Assembly: GCA_963969395.1 (NCBI GenBank)
Contig: OZ017800.1
Coordinates: 14,788,479 to 14,852,478, forward strand
Source: Pseudoscleropodium purum
Lineage: Eukaryota > Streptophyta > Bryopsida > Hypnales > Brachytheciaceae
DNA length: 64,000 nucleotides
Reading direction: 5' to 3'
The notes under the pieces are model-generated. The model saw only the letters and a program-made list of their open reading frames with translations. It searched no databases and was not told the origin of the DNA. Of the stretch, positions 24,690 through 37,124 are shown one piece after another (position 1 is the stretch's first letter; the number at the start of each line of letters is the position of its first letter). Made by a program: the position numbers and the translations under genes.

Positions 24690-26110
24690 AAGTATAGTCC
24701 TAAAGATAAAATTATGAGTATTGACCATCATAGAGATTTTCAAAATTTTTTTATTAGAAACATATGCCTCTGTTTTTTAATAGCCATTCTATCTTCTTCA
24801 ATAGGTCGCCCTCATTTCTTTTCAATGACAGCATCATGTTCCATGCTATTGCCTTGTATCTCTCTCAAAAAAGCTTTGATGCTAACCGCATCAACAAGAT
24901 CCTCTCAACTAGTTACCTTTTAGATGGATTAAGCTCCTCTTTATAAAATCTCAAGAAATAGAGCCTTGAAAGCTTCAACTACTTGTTGTTCTACCTCTAT
25001 ATGAAATGTTTCAATACTTTTTGCATGTAGACCACTAGATCTCCCCATCTTGTCTTTAAGAATCTTCTTCATCCCTTCTTTGCTAAGGTTAATGTTCAAA
25101 GGCAAGTTTGTGGATGCATCGTGAATTTTTTATATCTGAAAACAAATAAGCCTTTTTAAGAGCTTCATCATAAGGTTTACAACTTTGAGGATTGTGGCTT
25201 TCTTCTTCATTACAAAAGATGCATCTTCTTATAAATGTTCTTGCATCGCCTAACGATTGAGCTCCTTGTAATTTCATCAATTTCCTCATCTTTACTCTCA
25301 GATTTTGGATACCTTTAATAAATTCATTAAGAGCATCTTCATAACTATTTTGGAATTTTGTGAAGTTGATGTTGAAGATGTAGGTGCAAATGATACTTTT
25401 GGAGTTGTTGTAATTGGCACAAGTGCAACATCCATATGTCCAATTACACCAATCTTCTAAATTTCATTTTCCATTGCTTTGCAACAAAAGTAATAGTCTC
25501 CTCTATTCTTTTCTAATTGTTAGTAAAACCTTTCTCAATGGTTTGATTATCAAGAAGTAAAAGTCTATCTTTCAAAGCATCATCAATTGCTTGGAAAAAT
25601 ATCTTGGCCTTCATAATATCAAAAAGGTGTCTTTCTATTAAAGGTAGTTGGTTGTATTTCTTCTCAAAATCTTGTAGCAATTTATTTCAGCCCATATTGT
25701 TCTTGAGATGTTGCTCAACCCAATCAAAAAAAGATCTTTAGGACATTCTTTCTGAGTCTTCATTAAAATACTCATCCTATAATCTTTTCCAAATGCCAAT
25801 CACAAGATCATATTTGCAACATTTCCTTGAATTTCTTCTACTCTTTCATGAATCTTGGATACAATTGTTAGGTTGAATTTTTGTGCCATCTAGTCTTTTG
25901 ACACTTAATGTACTTTCATTTCACAAACATATGCCCTCAAGAACTTTGTGATGTTCATTTCATTAAATCTTCTACACTTGTCGATGACACCTTTCAAAGC
26001 TTTAGTAGTCTCTTGGCTACTAGGGTGTTCTCTCTGCTACTTTGTAAACATTGCCAAGGCACCAAATATGACCTTCATGTTGGCTTGGGCTTGTGAAAAA
26101 GCTTTTTTAA
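24690..26110 (-). pseudogene. Decayed gag of an LTR retrotransposon
   Basis: The minus strand gives discontinuous protein sense over about 1.4 kb. In order there is a helical capsid-like stretch (KGVIDKCRRFNEMNITKFL, then a motif ending RVEEIQGNVANMILWLAF), a region with LLQDFEKKYNQLPLIERHLF, and VAKQWKMKFR. A zinc-knuckle-like CIFCNEEESHNPQSC follows at 25223-25179, and an Ala/Glu tail reads AHSIEAEQQVVEAFKALF-like. The knuckle is CX2CX5HX4C, one residue longer than the canonical CX2CX4HX4C. Stops and frameshifts interrupt it throughout. The length and order suit a Ty3/gypsy-type gag. The protease and RT that should follow at lower coordinates were not found; R1 lies there instead. Confidence 0.6.
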
Positions 26111-26424
26111 TGTCTTCCAGTTAAAATTAATCACCCCAAAGCTTTTCTTAGTAAAAGCACAAAATGTGATGCAAAGAGTGTTTACCTCAGAAAATCACAA
26201 GAATTCTAACTACGACCAGAAATGACTTGAAAATGAAAGAAGTCGTAAGATGATAAAAACAAGTGAGCTCCTCATTTGCAAATTCATCCTACTAATAACC
26301 AACGAATTAATAAAAAAGATGAATATGAGTAAGTTTGTTACAACAAATTCATCAACTAAATTAGTATGGTTTAAGAATTGAAAGTTGTAATCATGTTGGA
26401 TCTTTGATCTTGAATATCAAATCT

Positions 26425-27010
26425 TCTATACCATCGTCAAGTTGTTACTTGTTGACCTATTATGTACGAAGATCTAGGTTGGTTCATGGACCAAGATAGG
26501 GCTAAAAAATCATGTGCTTTAGATGTGTAAAATAGGACGGCTAAATCACAAGTTGAATCGTTTGAGGGATGGCTCCTAAATTTCAAACCCATAGTGACTA
26601 GCAAACATGTTTTACTAAAAAAAAACATAAAAGTATGACCATGTGGGCAAAGAACCCCACTTTGTCATATTTATAACATGAAAGGTTAAATAATGGTTTT
26701 ATCTATGCCACTCGCAAGAACAAAGATTGTAAGAAAAGACAAGTTACAAGCCACAACATATACGTCTTCAAAGTCTCTTCCAACTCTTCTTCTAACTCTT
26801 TCTCTAATTCTCTATACTCCAAGTCCAAAGTCCAAAGTCCAAAGTCCAAACCCCAAAGTCCAAACTCCAATTCTAAACTCCAAACTTCAACCCTTTCTTC
26901 ATTATTGAACCTTGAATTGGTATTATTATTTTGTTCAGAATCCAAATGAGATGAGTGATGGATTTTTGGAAAGAAAATACAATTTTTTACTTCTCTTCCA
27001 AATTTCAAAT
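26425..27010 (-). mobile_element. Probable LTR/leader region upstream of the decayed gag
   Basis: Upstream of gag on the minus strand lie 'tggtatagaag' (about 26425-26436, resembling a tRNA-Met-type primer site only in its first six bases) and a TATAAATA string near 26675. Further upstream is the 7-bp repeat array. This is the position expected for an LTR and primer site, but I could not define LTR ends or a second copy. Confidence 0.35.
26815..26895. repeat. Heptamer (GTCCAAA)n minisatellite
   Basis: About ten tandem copies of GTCCAAA and variants (CCCCAAA, CTCCAAT, TTCAAC). On the minus strand it reads as alternating Leu-Gly-Leu-Trp-type residues, which creates a spurious 101-codon frame (27008-26703). 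Confidence 0.9.
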
Positions 27011-29640
27011 CATTCTAAAACTTTGTCTAATTTCTATGGCCATCCAGAGTTCTAGCCTTGAAAAAAAAGAGGTAGCAGACCCTTTTTCATTTCGTTACTC
27101 ATAACTCACATATACAAACTTCAAATGAAATGAATGATAAATTTTTAAAAATCCAATACAATTTTCTACACTCCCTCTAAATTTTATTGCAAACCAAAGA
27201 TTTTTCCATCTTTTATAGTTTTATAGTTGATCAAAGTCTTTGTTCTTTAATATAGAAGGCACTAGATCTCCCTCTACTTAAACTAGTACAACCTTTGTTT
27301 GACAACTCCAAATCAGGCAAGTGAGATTAATTTGAAATTACAACACTATGATAAAGAAATTCTACAAAATTTTATTTTCATATTTTCAAAAGACAATACA
27401 TAATGGCCCTTCAAACTTTCAGGCCTTACCAACAATGACAAAAGAAATGATGAATAGTACCCATTTTTTTTTCCACCTTATCTTCTACCTAAACCACACA
27501 AATTAAGTGAATTTCAGTGCACACCTTGACTATGTAGCTTTTCTAACATCCATTCATTATGAATATTAACCATAAAACTAATTTTATACTTTTACAAAGA
27601 AGATAAATCATCCTAAAGTTATTGGAAGGCAAACTACTTGAATAATTCTTCCGTACAACTTCATATATACAAAATTACTTTAAAAAAACACTCTAAGTAT
27701 GGAATAAAAGATTAAAATTAACATTTGACTAGTAGAGGTAAAAAACTAGGGTATAAATCAAAATATCACTCCATTTACAAAAACTTGAGGATGCGTTTGA
27801 TGGTAGCAACAACATAATCTGCATGATCCATCTTAATTAAAGGATTGACTAGCCCCTCTAATCATTGTTGGTGACCACAACTTTCTTCAATAGACTTGAC
27901 TATGCAATAATACTAATCGTTGTTTAAACCTTCAAACATCTTTCAAATATAATTTTATGGTTGTTAAGTTCAATGCATTCAACTTACAACAAGATCACTA
28001 ATGCTCAAGCATTACATTGAAGATTCCCTTGCCATCATTTTTCTATGCCAAGTTGTTTTGGTGGTTGAGATGATTTAGCTTTATCTTGTAGTCGTTTGTG
28101 TAGCAATAAAAGACTAAGTGGTAGTTGAGGTTGATTTGGCAATTGCAATAAAAAAATTTAAGCTTACGTTGTTCAAATGGTTGAAGTTTTTCATCTTGAG
28201 ATTTTTAAAAAAATCCTTCAATTTGACACAATATAATCTAAATGAAAAACAAAAAAAAATGATATCAAATATGATGAAGCTTTCAAGTGAATCCTTTCTT
28301 TTATAATTGCCTATAACAATAGACAAAAATTGTTACCTTGAAGCTGCTTTAAATGATGTCGTCTACATTATTATGTTATAAATATTGAAACTCATCTAAA
28401 TAATGTAAATATACATATTTTTATATAATGTCTACATTTGCAATATGACAGCGAACGGTGCATACTTTTATTTATTTTTAGATGAACAACCAAAACATTA
28501 AAAGTCGAATTCAATTAGACCAAAGATGCACTTAATGTATGAAAATTTGCATATTTTATTTATATAGATTACATAATACATTTTAGAAAATACTTCTTTG
28601 AACTACGATCAACAAAACTATACACTTAGGTGTAAAGACTATAGTACATTAATCTCCACAAAGAGATACTATAGACGTGTTCGCCATCTACACCAAGCAA
28701 TCAAAAAGCGGCCATGCCATCTTGTCAAACAACATTTATAGAAATGAGATTTATTACTTATTTGAAGATTTGCTACTAGTAGCTACACAAACAATAAAAA
28801 ATGACTCCAATTACTTTTGATTCAATCAAAATCATATGGATCAAAGGGTAGTACTTGTATCAATTTAGCCATTTGAGAATCACCCTTTTCATTGCTATTG
28901 ATGCCAAAGGACTTGCTTTGTGCTCCTCCACAAAGTTGTCGTGGACTCCTATCTTGGTTGGTCTCATAGTTCACCTTTTCTTCTTTGACCAACATCAGCA
29001 AATGTAAATCTAACAAGGACTTGAACAATATTTTACACGTTGCTACGTCTTTTGTAGTTGCTATAGTCGCAACGATTTCTCCCACTTTAGCATTTGTAGT
29101 ATATTTTTCGGAATCTAATCTTATTCAATTAAATTCAAGTTCGAACACTAGGGAATGAACTATATAAGGCTAGCGTGATGTGTTTAAAGGTTACAATGTA
29201 TAATCGTACAAAATTCAGAGACTTATTCATTCTTAATCCCACTAGAACCCAAGGTATCACTCAAGCTATCCATTAGTAGATGCTATTGACTGATGTATGC
29301 AATCACAGTCCTGTCTAGTGTGCTACTGGTTCGTGACAATAGTTTTGGGACAATAGTTCAATGTAGATTGACTTGTAGTGAATGCATGTGCAATGCAGGA
29401 CTTATAGACTAAATAAGTAATAGTATTATTATTCTTAGTATTTAGCAAAAGAATAAGAGTTAATGTTTTAGAATAACTCACAATGATCAACACACCTACA
29501 CTCAAGGACAATAGGGCCAAATACGTGCAAATTAGTATGCTCTACCTACAACATGCACAAATTTCAAGCTTACAACATGTAGATATATGAAACTTCTAAC
29601 ACAACATTCTAACACCTATAACCATGACAACTAAAACGTT
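27011..29640. other. No gene recognised
   Basis: AT-rich DNA. An 87-codon minus frame (29085-28822) has a more protein-like composition than its neighbours (ending QVLPFDPYDFD), but I do not recognise it and it has no upstream continuation. The rest shows no repeat or motif I can support. Confidence 0.45.
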
Positions 29641-31262
29641 AATCCAAAACTAATAACCACACTTGTATCTATACCCAAACTAGTGGCATTGCCCTTGGGC
29701 CATTCGAAAATTTTTTACCTTTATTTTAATTTGTTTTATCCGTCACTATCCTATGGCCATGCAATACCCAGTTGATACTCTAAACTGTTTCAATACCCGT
29801 ACCCCAGTTGATACCTTGCCCGATACTATGGCCACGATAACCGCGCCCAAATAGGTTTCAACCCCCCCAGTCAAACCAGGTCCAATTTCCGACCATGACC
29901 CCGACCTACCTGCGCCCGACTTCGTCTGCTCGTCACCTCGACTGTTTGCGCCACGGTTGCATTTGTCGGCCTTCGACGACGAACTTTTGTTTAATTTCTT
30001 CAAGTCCTTACACAATTTCATCCAATTTCTTACACGTTTGTAATCGCACCAAGTTTTGGATTACAAACTATAGATTGACACTTCCAATTCCAATCTAATT
30101 ACAAATTTTGGACAACCTTGCCAATCCGAATCCCTAATTCAATTTACAGCCCACAGGTTGCCGAATTGACAATTTTCATACTGAATTCAACCCAATTTCA
30201 CAAACAATTTCATACTTTTAGTGCTTTGGATCAATCACGTACAAGAATTCCCACTAAGATACACAAAAATTGAATTCGAATTTTGATTTGGGCCCGATTT
30301 GGCACCACAGGTTCAATCTCCTTCCAACACCTTTCTTCACCAACTGCCCTTGTTGATTGGCACTGTGGCCGCCAAACTGATTGCTGCACTTCTGAATTTT
30401 CTACCGAATCTAATCTCTCGTTTGCTCATCGTCGCTTCACCTACTGGTCTAGGGACAATTCGGCAAATCAAAATCTCACTGAATTCACCACCAGAATCTT
30501 AACAGTATCTTCCCAGTGTTACGAGTGCTTTCGCAAACTCTAGCATCGAGTGCAAATCGTGAAAATTCAGCCCCTCCGTTATCGTTCTTGGAGGCTGCCT
30601 AGATGCACACAACGCTCCACACCTCACTCAGCTTTTGATTCCCTTCGATTCGTCGATCAGCTTCATCGCACTGCACTAATTCTCTCCCGATCCATCGACC
30701 AACTCGCACCTTTCCACCCATGGCCTTCACTGATCCGCACCAGAAGTTCACCCAACTTCCTTGAGACCTCCAAATCTATAATCGATACTTCCAGAATTCA
30801 AACAATTTTGCCACAACTCACAGAAACTCAAATTTCACACAACACAATTACATAATTTTCAATTTTATTGCAATTACACAAATGATACGAGCAAAGATTA
30901 CAGCACTAGGAGAGAGTCAATTTTTAATCTACACGGGGAGAGAGAAAATGAGAGGAGAGAGAGAGATTTAAGTCAAGGGAGGGGGGGATCGGAAGTGGGA
31001 AGATTACGTAGGCACCGCTCCCAATCACACCCGCAACCCTAACTTTCTCCTTGTCCTCTTTTCTTTATCTCTTTCTTTTTCTTTATCCTTTCTAATTACT
31101 AACTTCTTCCCCTAATTACTACTTACTTAACCCATTTCACACTTATATGGTAAAATATAGTTCTATTTCCACTATATACTAGAAATAGAATGAGTTATAT
31201 ATATAAAGTTCATTAAAAAAATGAAAAAGTAGCTCTAAAGATCAAAAAGTTAGACTACCACA
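29640..31262 (-). mobile_element. LTR-like flank A of a large decayed retroelement
   Basis: On the minus strand it starts TGTGGTAGTC right after a purine tract, then has TATATATATAA (about 31205), a purine/AG-rich leader, and GC-richer U5-like DNA. Landmarks in the same order recur at 45.3-47.3 kb: 'gcccttgggccattcgaaaa' against 'gcccaagggctgttcgaaaa', 'accaccagaat', 'caattgcaat', and 'gagagagggag'. Divergence is high, so the two may be from one very old element or from two related ones. The 67-101 codon plus frames here (29895-30855) fall inside this block and are not genes. Confidence 0.5.
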
Positions 31263-31263
31263 T

Positions 31264-31282
31264 TATCCTCCCCTCAAAGATA
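31264..31282 (-). promoter_or_regulatory. Polypurine-tract-like site (3' LTR primer)
   Basis: On the minus strand, TTGAGGGGAGGATAATG immediately precedes the TG that opens LTR-like flank A, which is where second-strand DNA synthesis of an LTR retrotransposon would be primed. The same 19 bp also resembles the window's TATCCTC..GAGGATA palindrome, so the resemblance to a PPT could be partly coincidental. Confidence 0.45.
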
Positions 31283-31289
31283 ATGCTCT

Positions 31290-32420
31290 ACATTGCCTAA
31301 GTGCTCTATCGCCTTTGAGATGTCCATTGCCTTTGGGACATTTACTTTAAAAGCCTCTCTTTTTAGAAAGGAGACTCTCAAGAGTTGTAATGTTGGTGTT
31401 GAGGCCACCACATCCTCATGTGCCATTGAAACTTCCTCCTTATTCTCAACTTGAGGATAAACTAACTCAGATACCAATTTCAACACTTGCACGATTATAG
31501 CTATAATAGAGGACATATGGGTTTTTTGTGCAAGGTTTAGAGAAAGATCAATTGCTTGGCTTTATAGTTGAGTGGATTGGAAGTTCATTGCTTATAAGCG
31601 TAGTGCAAATTGATTGTGAAGCTTAATGAACTAAGCTTTTGATTCCTCCTAGACTTTCTCAATCTCTGCCTTAGATTCTTGTTGGAGCTTTTGCATTTTT
31701 GCCTTTGTCTTTGCAATGTTTCCAACTACCTCTTTCAATTTTTTTTTTGGGCCTCCTTCTTTGCCTTCTAGGCAATTCTTTTGAGCCATTTCTCCTCATT
31801 TTTCTTCCAATAATCCTTCTCCACCTTGACAACGACACTAGATGGCAAAGTAAAAGAATTCATCTTTTTAACCTAAAGGACATCGTTGAAGTCTTTGTCA
31901 TTATCAATTGAAGAATGGGGATGATCAATATCTTCATTGTCATTAATGATGATGAGGCCTTTATCCATCGTTAAGGGAAATTAAGGTTCATGAAGAAGCT
32001 GAAATTTCTGCAAGACTAGGTCATCCAACTAAATGATGTTGTTCATGACCACATCTTTGTTATGGCGGCCCTCTACCCCCCTGAATGCTTGCTCAATTTC
32101 CTCCTCACATTACCTTTCAAACTTTGCGTCCATTTCATAGTTGTCTTTGGCCTATACATGATGAGTAGGAGTAGGTGCAACAAAAGCAACATATGCAGCA
32201 AGTGCAAAACTAGATGTCATTAACATATGAATTTGAAATGTGTTTGTTCCAAACTCTTCAATGCAAGCCACTCTAGGATTATTATAGACCTTTGGATCAA
32301 TAGTCTCCCAAGCTTAGTCTACAAGTGCAAGTTGTGTTGGTAGGAGAATGGGAGGCGACAACAAGGAGTTCACTAGACCATAACAAATGTGAATCTTTTC
32401 ATCAATAATCACATTTTTAA
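31290..32420 (-). pseudogene. Decayed ORF, unrecognised, next to the 3' LTR-like flank
   Basis: The minus strand reads as protein over about 1.1 kb with regularly spaced stops. Stretches include KIHICYGLVNSLLSPPILLP, NPRVACIEEFGTNTFQIHM, and a charged VEKDYWKKNEEKWLKRIA, then 80 open codons at 31516-31274. Most stops (TAG/TAA) are explained by single C-to-T or G-to-A changes at Gln or Trp codons. I do not recognise the family. Its place between the pol remnant and the LTR suggests an extra 3' ORF of the retroelement. Confidence 0.4.
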
Positions 32421-32929
32421 ACTTCTACACATCCTAGATGGCTTTAGCTAATATGGTTTAAATTTTTGCTAATTTTTTGGCAAGCTCATCTTGCTTGTTT
32501 TCAATTGCAAAGATTCGAGGTACTTCACTAAACATTGTAATCTACATATATATGTGTTGAAACATTTTGTTTGGAGGTCTATTTAGCTATAATTTCACAA
32601 TAGATATGTCCTTATTTTTTTCTAACATTAAAGCTGGCTTAAATCCAAGGAGTGCCCTCCAACTTTGGTATCTTTAAAGAAATAATTGTCACATTCAGAG
32701 TATACCTTTGGAGTGAGATGAGGTGTCGAAAATGGTTGTATTATGTATGAACCTATAGGTTAGTACAATTCAAGGGTTTTGTGTGACAAATCTTTATAAA
32801 TTTATTCTCATATGTGGTGAGTTGACAATCCTTGTGACCTTGAAGCAATAGCATATTATTTTAATCAGTAAGCATCTTATGGAGTTGTCTATAGCAATTC
32901 TCAGATTAGATGCTACAAACAAAACAAGT

Positions 32930-33620
32930 TGTAATGTTGGCTATAAATTGGAAACTTGGAAAAAGCACTTGGAAGATTGTGAAGATAATTTGAAACTTTT
33001 GTGCCAAGAAGAAGATTTTCTTAAGCAGCAATGAACCTGTATTGAAAAAGAGGCAATAGATTCAAGATTGAAAGAAAAATTGGACGAAGTAAAAGAGAAG
33101 AAAATAGAATGTCGCTCTCTAATCCATCAACTTCAAGAGAAGAATGAGTGGGTAACCTCATTGGAGGCCAAGATCGATAGTTTTTAGAAAGAAGCAATGC
33201 CAAAGAAGTTAGAGAAGGTTGAAGTTGTGAAGACGACATTGGTTGGTGCTTGTCAAAGATTGAAAGTAGTGCACCCAACAAACCTAGTGCTTTGCACTAC
33301 ATCTGTATTTGACTATTCAAAATGTAGGAGTATTCTGTGAATGTCATAGTCACCAATGAAAGATATATGTGCCATTTGCAAGACAAATGGTTTTGTTGTG
33401 CAAATTGCTATAACATTGTTATGTGGAAGTGCTTTCTAGCCAAGTTGTACTATTGAACTACTTCAATTTGGACAATTTCCCCTATCTATATTGCAATACT
33501 AGACTTGATAGAGCTTAGATTGCCCAATTTGGCTTTGTACTAGACCCATCTATGCAACAAGATGTGGAAGCAATGAAGGCCAATCTAGAAGTCCATGCCA
33601 CTAGACTCAAAGGTAAATTC
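32930..33620 (+). pseudogene. Decayed coiled-coil ORF on the opposite strand
   Basis: The plus strand reads KLETWKKHLEDCEDNLKLL, then DSRLKEKLDEVKEKKIECRS, QLQEKNEWVTSLEAKID, KKLEKVEVVKT, and further on DPSMQQDVEAMKANLEVHA. Two or three stops interrupt it. Heptad spacing and charge predict a coiled coil. The complementary 86-codon frame (33281-33021) is its shadow. Family unknown. It runs opposite to the other ORF remnants of this zone, so it may belong to a separate insertion. Confidence 0.4.
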
Positions 33621-35570
33621 TTCATCTCAATTCTTTATTTTAGAAGTTTTATATTTAATACTCTTTGATCTTGAATGCCATTTGATCAACATGATAGTCT
33701 TAAAGCCAATTGATGAAGGAGCTAGGCAAAATTAGCCAAATACCAACACTTTGTTGAGATGGATCTTTGCGATTTTTATCTACTGTACATCAATTGCAAT
33801 TTTGAGACCTTTAGAGGTATTACTCTTGTTAATTGTCCTAGTTTGCATTGTGCTAAATTAAGCTAGAATTTGATTTTGATCCTTTTCTCGAGTTACACCT
33901 TGTGAGTCCAAACAGTTGTAGTCAGTGCTTTGGAGAAAATTAAGTTGAAGTCATTTCCAAGTACTTTGGAAAGGGATATATCTCTTTTTCTTAGGATCCT
34001 AGGAAAATACAACATTCCATTTAATTTTAAATTACAAACTTCTAAGTACTAAATCTCTTTGTGCAACCACATAGTTTTGAAGTTTTAGGAACATTTGTCT
34101 AGATTACAACAAATGCAATGCCATCATTTCTCATTTCCAAGCTTATGTTGATAGCAAGTTGCAAAGTAAATATACACTACCATAATAGGAAAGTCAAAGA
34201 ATGTGGCCTCCAAACACAATTGTACATCTCATATTTTAATAGTGTGATTACTTGTTCCCACACTTCAAAGTCTTGTGTCCTTAAACAAGTCAGTGTTTCT
34301 CACCAATGAAATTCATTTGACCTCAAGTACCACCAATGTGCGGGAATAGGAGAAACACACCATCTTTAATAAACAAAAGACAAATTTAAATAAAAACTTA
34401 AGTAACCAATTCAAGTTCCTTAGGGTGCACTCCTTAGGTCCAAATTGGCTCTAATATCCTACTTTTTGTCCATTTTTGTACACCCTATGGTAGTTAACTT
34501 TGAGATTTGAGGCATTTAAATAAGTCCCTATTGTAATTAAAAAAAATTTACATGATTTTAGAATTGATCAATACAACATGTACACTTTCACTACTTTTGA
34601 ACACAACCTATATAAAGAGTATATATGTAGACATCATATATCAAATAATTTATACAAATGAATCATATATGTACAATAGGAGAAAAAAATTTGAAAATTC
34701 TACAAGTAATATTGTATTGGCTAAACTTGACTTATGCAATGCATTTTTTGAAATTTCTCCCTATAAATATGAGTTGGAGAAAACAAATAGATCACAAATT
34801 CACAATCCAAAATGAGATGTTTTTTTTATTAATTTATTTATTTGCAAATGAAAAATAGAAGTTCTTCATGTAGGTTCTTTTCCTTTTTTTTAAATTGCCC
34901 TTTAGGTAGATTTACAAATTATGTACCATGGATCATTACTATGTACTATATAGTAGTTGTAATATAGTATGCTTCAAAAAAGTGATGATATAATAATTTG
35001 AATATTTTTTAAATTATTAGCTCCTACATTTAAAATGTACCATATAGAAGGTGTCACATTGTTTTTAAAGTAGCTACAAGAGAAGTACTTGAGGCAAAGA
35101 TATGTGCTATCTATCAAGATGGCATCCTATGTTGTGAGCAAATTGTAGAACAATGAAAGCATAATTAGGGATTTCAAATATTACACTTGAAGCTATACCA
35201 ACTAAAATAAGGATAAAAATGGCAAACACCATAGACTTGAGATATGACTACTCCACAATTGTGATTCAATGATGGTGACTATTAAACAAATTGACTTGTC
35301 AATCATAGTGACATTCAAAAGAGTTTTTTAATAACTCTAATGTTTCAAAGTGGTAAGTGCAAAAAGAGACATTTCAAAGTGTAGGCCTTACCAAATTGTT
35401 GTATCCCTATCCGTCTAGTAATTGGAGACCAAACACTACCTCAATCAATTTGAGATTAGTGTCCTTCTTTATCCTTTGCAATAAAAAAGATCAATTCCTA
35501 AGAAATTTGAATACTTCAAATAAAGGCAATGGATCAAATGAATGATTGCATAGAAACAAATTTTTCACAA
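33621..35570. other. No feature recognised
   Basis: AT-rich DNA. Frames at 34118-34309, 34552-34858 and 35357-35545 are short and show no motif. Confidence 0.45.
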
Positions 35571-35574
35571 ACTA

Positions 35575-35800
35575 GCTAGAAATAGTTAGGTACTCACCAA
35601 CTCTAGCTTGCCTATCAAACATGTCTTCTCTATTTTCATGAAGTACTCGATGATGCATTGAAATCCCTTCATACTCAATGTACTTTTTATATATTTGAAT
35701 TTTGAATACCACCATGTCCATAGTTTCTTCAATGACTTAAGCATTTTGCTTCTCCCATTTAATGATGCTCATGTCCACAATCTTAGGGTGTCATGTTCTA
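35575..35800 (-). pseudogene. Short decayed ORF remnant, unrecognised
   Basis: The minus strand reads KIVDMSIIKWEKQNA, one stop, then VIEETMDMVVFKIQIYKKY, EGISMHHRVLHENREDMF, and DRQARVGEY. Composition and continuity exceed chance, but I do not know the family. Lies in the retroelement zone and in the same orientation as the integrase remnant. Confidence 0.35.
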
Positions 35801-37120
35801 GATTATTGCATCATCCCATAAGGCCATATTCATTAAATTGAGAAAATGTAGTTATAATATTAAAACTTACTGTACTTTTGTTTCAAGGATAAGTTTTTGA
35901 AGCAAAGATAAAAATAGGCAATTCTATGACTAAAAAATAAAAAGAATACAAATAAAAATTTTAAAGTGAACTTCCACATGAGAATCCAAGAAGTACGAGA
36001 CAATTTTAAAAGTTTTACAATAATGAAAGACCAACAAAAATTAGAACATGACATAATTAGAAATAGAAATCCACATAAAAGACCCAAAAGTATATCACAT
36101 TATCAAAAACGGATCACCTTACATTGAAAACCATCAAAATACTTAAGAATCAATGTACTTATTAAATTATTTATGTCACTCTATATTTATTTCACTTCAA
36201 TGGAAATGAAATCTCTATTGGTGTGATGGATGTACTAATGCCAAAATGTACTAGCTTAGCACACATGAAGCACTATGCTATTTTTATCTCTACGTAATTG
36301 ATTATTTTATTAATAGTAATAAAAAAAATTAGTTGTTAGGGTGCTCTACAAACAAGAATCACTTGTCAATCTAAACCTTGGAATAGGTTGTCAAAGGCTT
36401 TTTGCTACTTCCATTGCTTTAATTTTTGCCCACCCTCAAAATGATATCCTCATATTGAGAAGTTTAATGTGGACCACTTCTAATGTCGAATGTGCTCCAT
36501 GCCCCCATCAAAAGTGATTCACTATCCTTTGTCCTTTGCTTTGACATGCTTAGAAGAATCCCTAAGTCTAAAAGAGATTTAGAAACTCAAAGAGTTGGCT
36601 TCATCCCAATCATCCACCATCTATTGACATTGTTTATGTATGTGAGTCTACTTCCAATTGATCCGCTAACACCCAATATTCTACACCGGAAACTAGGGCC
36701 ACTAGATGGTGTTAACCCGCCATTCATAGATAGTGAGGGACAAGACCAAACATTAAGAGGGCAATAGATTTGTCCTACACCAAGCCCTACATTACATGAA
36801 TCCAATTGGTCCTTCCAATTTTGAAACCCCAATGTGCAATGTGCTTTAAGGTTGCTCACTTCCATAGGTTGATGAATGGATGCAAGCATTGACAAAACTT
36901 CACTGTCAATGCAAAGTTGTTCAACATCTTTTTCAACATGAGCATAGAGTTTTGGATGTCACAAAGATTTGCTATTCAGTTTCACATAGCACAAAGCTCT
37001 TGGTGTGGAAATGCTTTGCATGAAATTGTAAATGCCCATAAACACCCTAAAATATATTAAACCTACACTCAAATTCCCTATTTCTCTAATCCCTATCCTA
37101 CAATTTTCACAATAATTCTA
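35801..37120. other. No feature recognised
   Basis: Intergenic or decayed repeat DNA. Overlapping 94- and 102-codon frames at 36483-36895 on opposite strands lack motifs. Confidence 0.45.
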
Positions 37121-37124
37121 AAAT

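Noticed and set aside
26703..27008. 101-codon minus frame with Leu-Glu and Trp-Thr-Leu-Asp repeats
   Set aside because: Created by the GTCCAAA heptamer array.
29080..29160. tRNA-like 'gttcgaac' string near 29140
   Set aside because: No cloverleaf could be drawn around it: no acceptor stem, D-arm or anticodon arm at the right distances.
29895..30855. Run of plus-strand frames (67-101 codons) as an intronless gene
   Set aside because: No motif or common frame. The sequence matches the order of landmarks in flank B and is better explained as LTR-like DNA.
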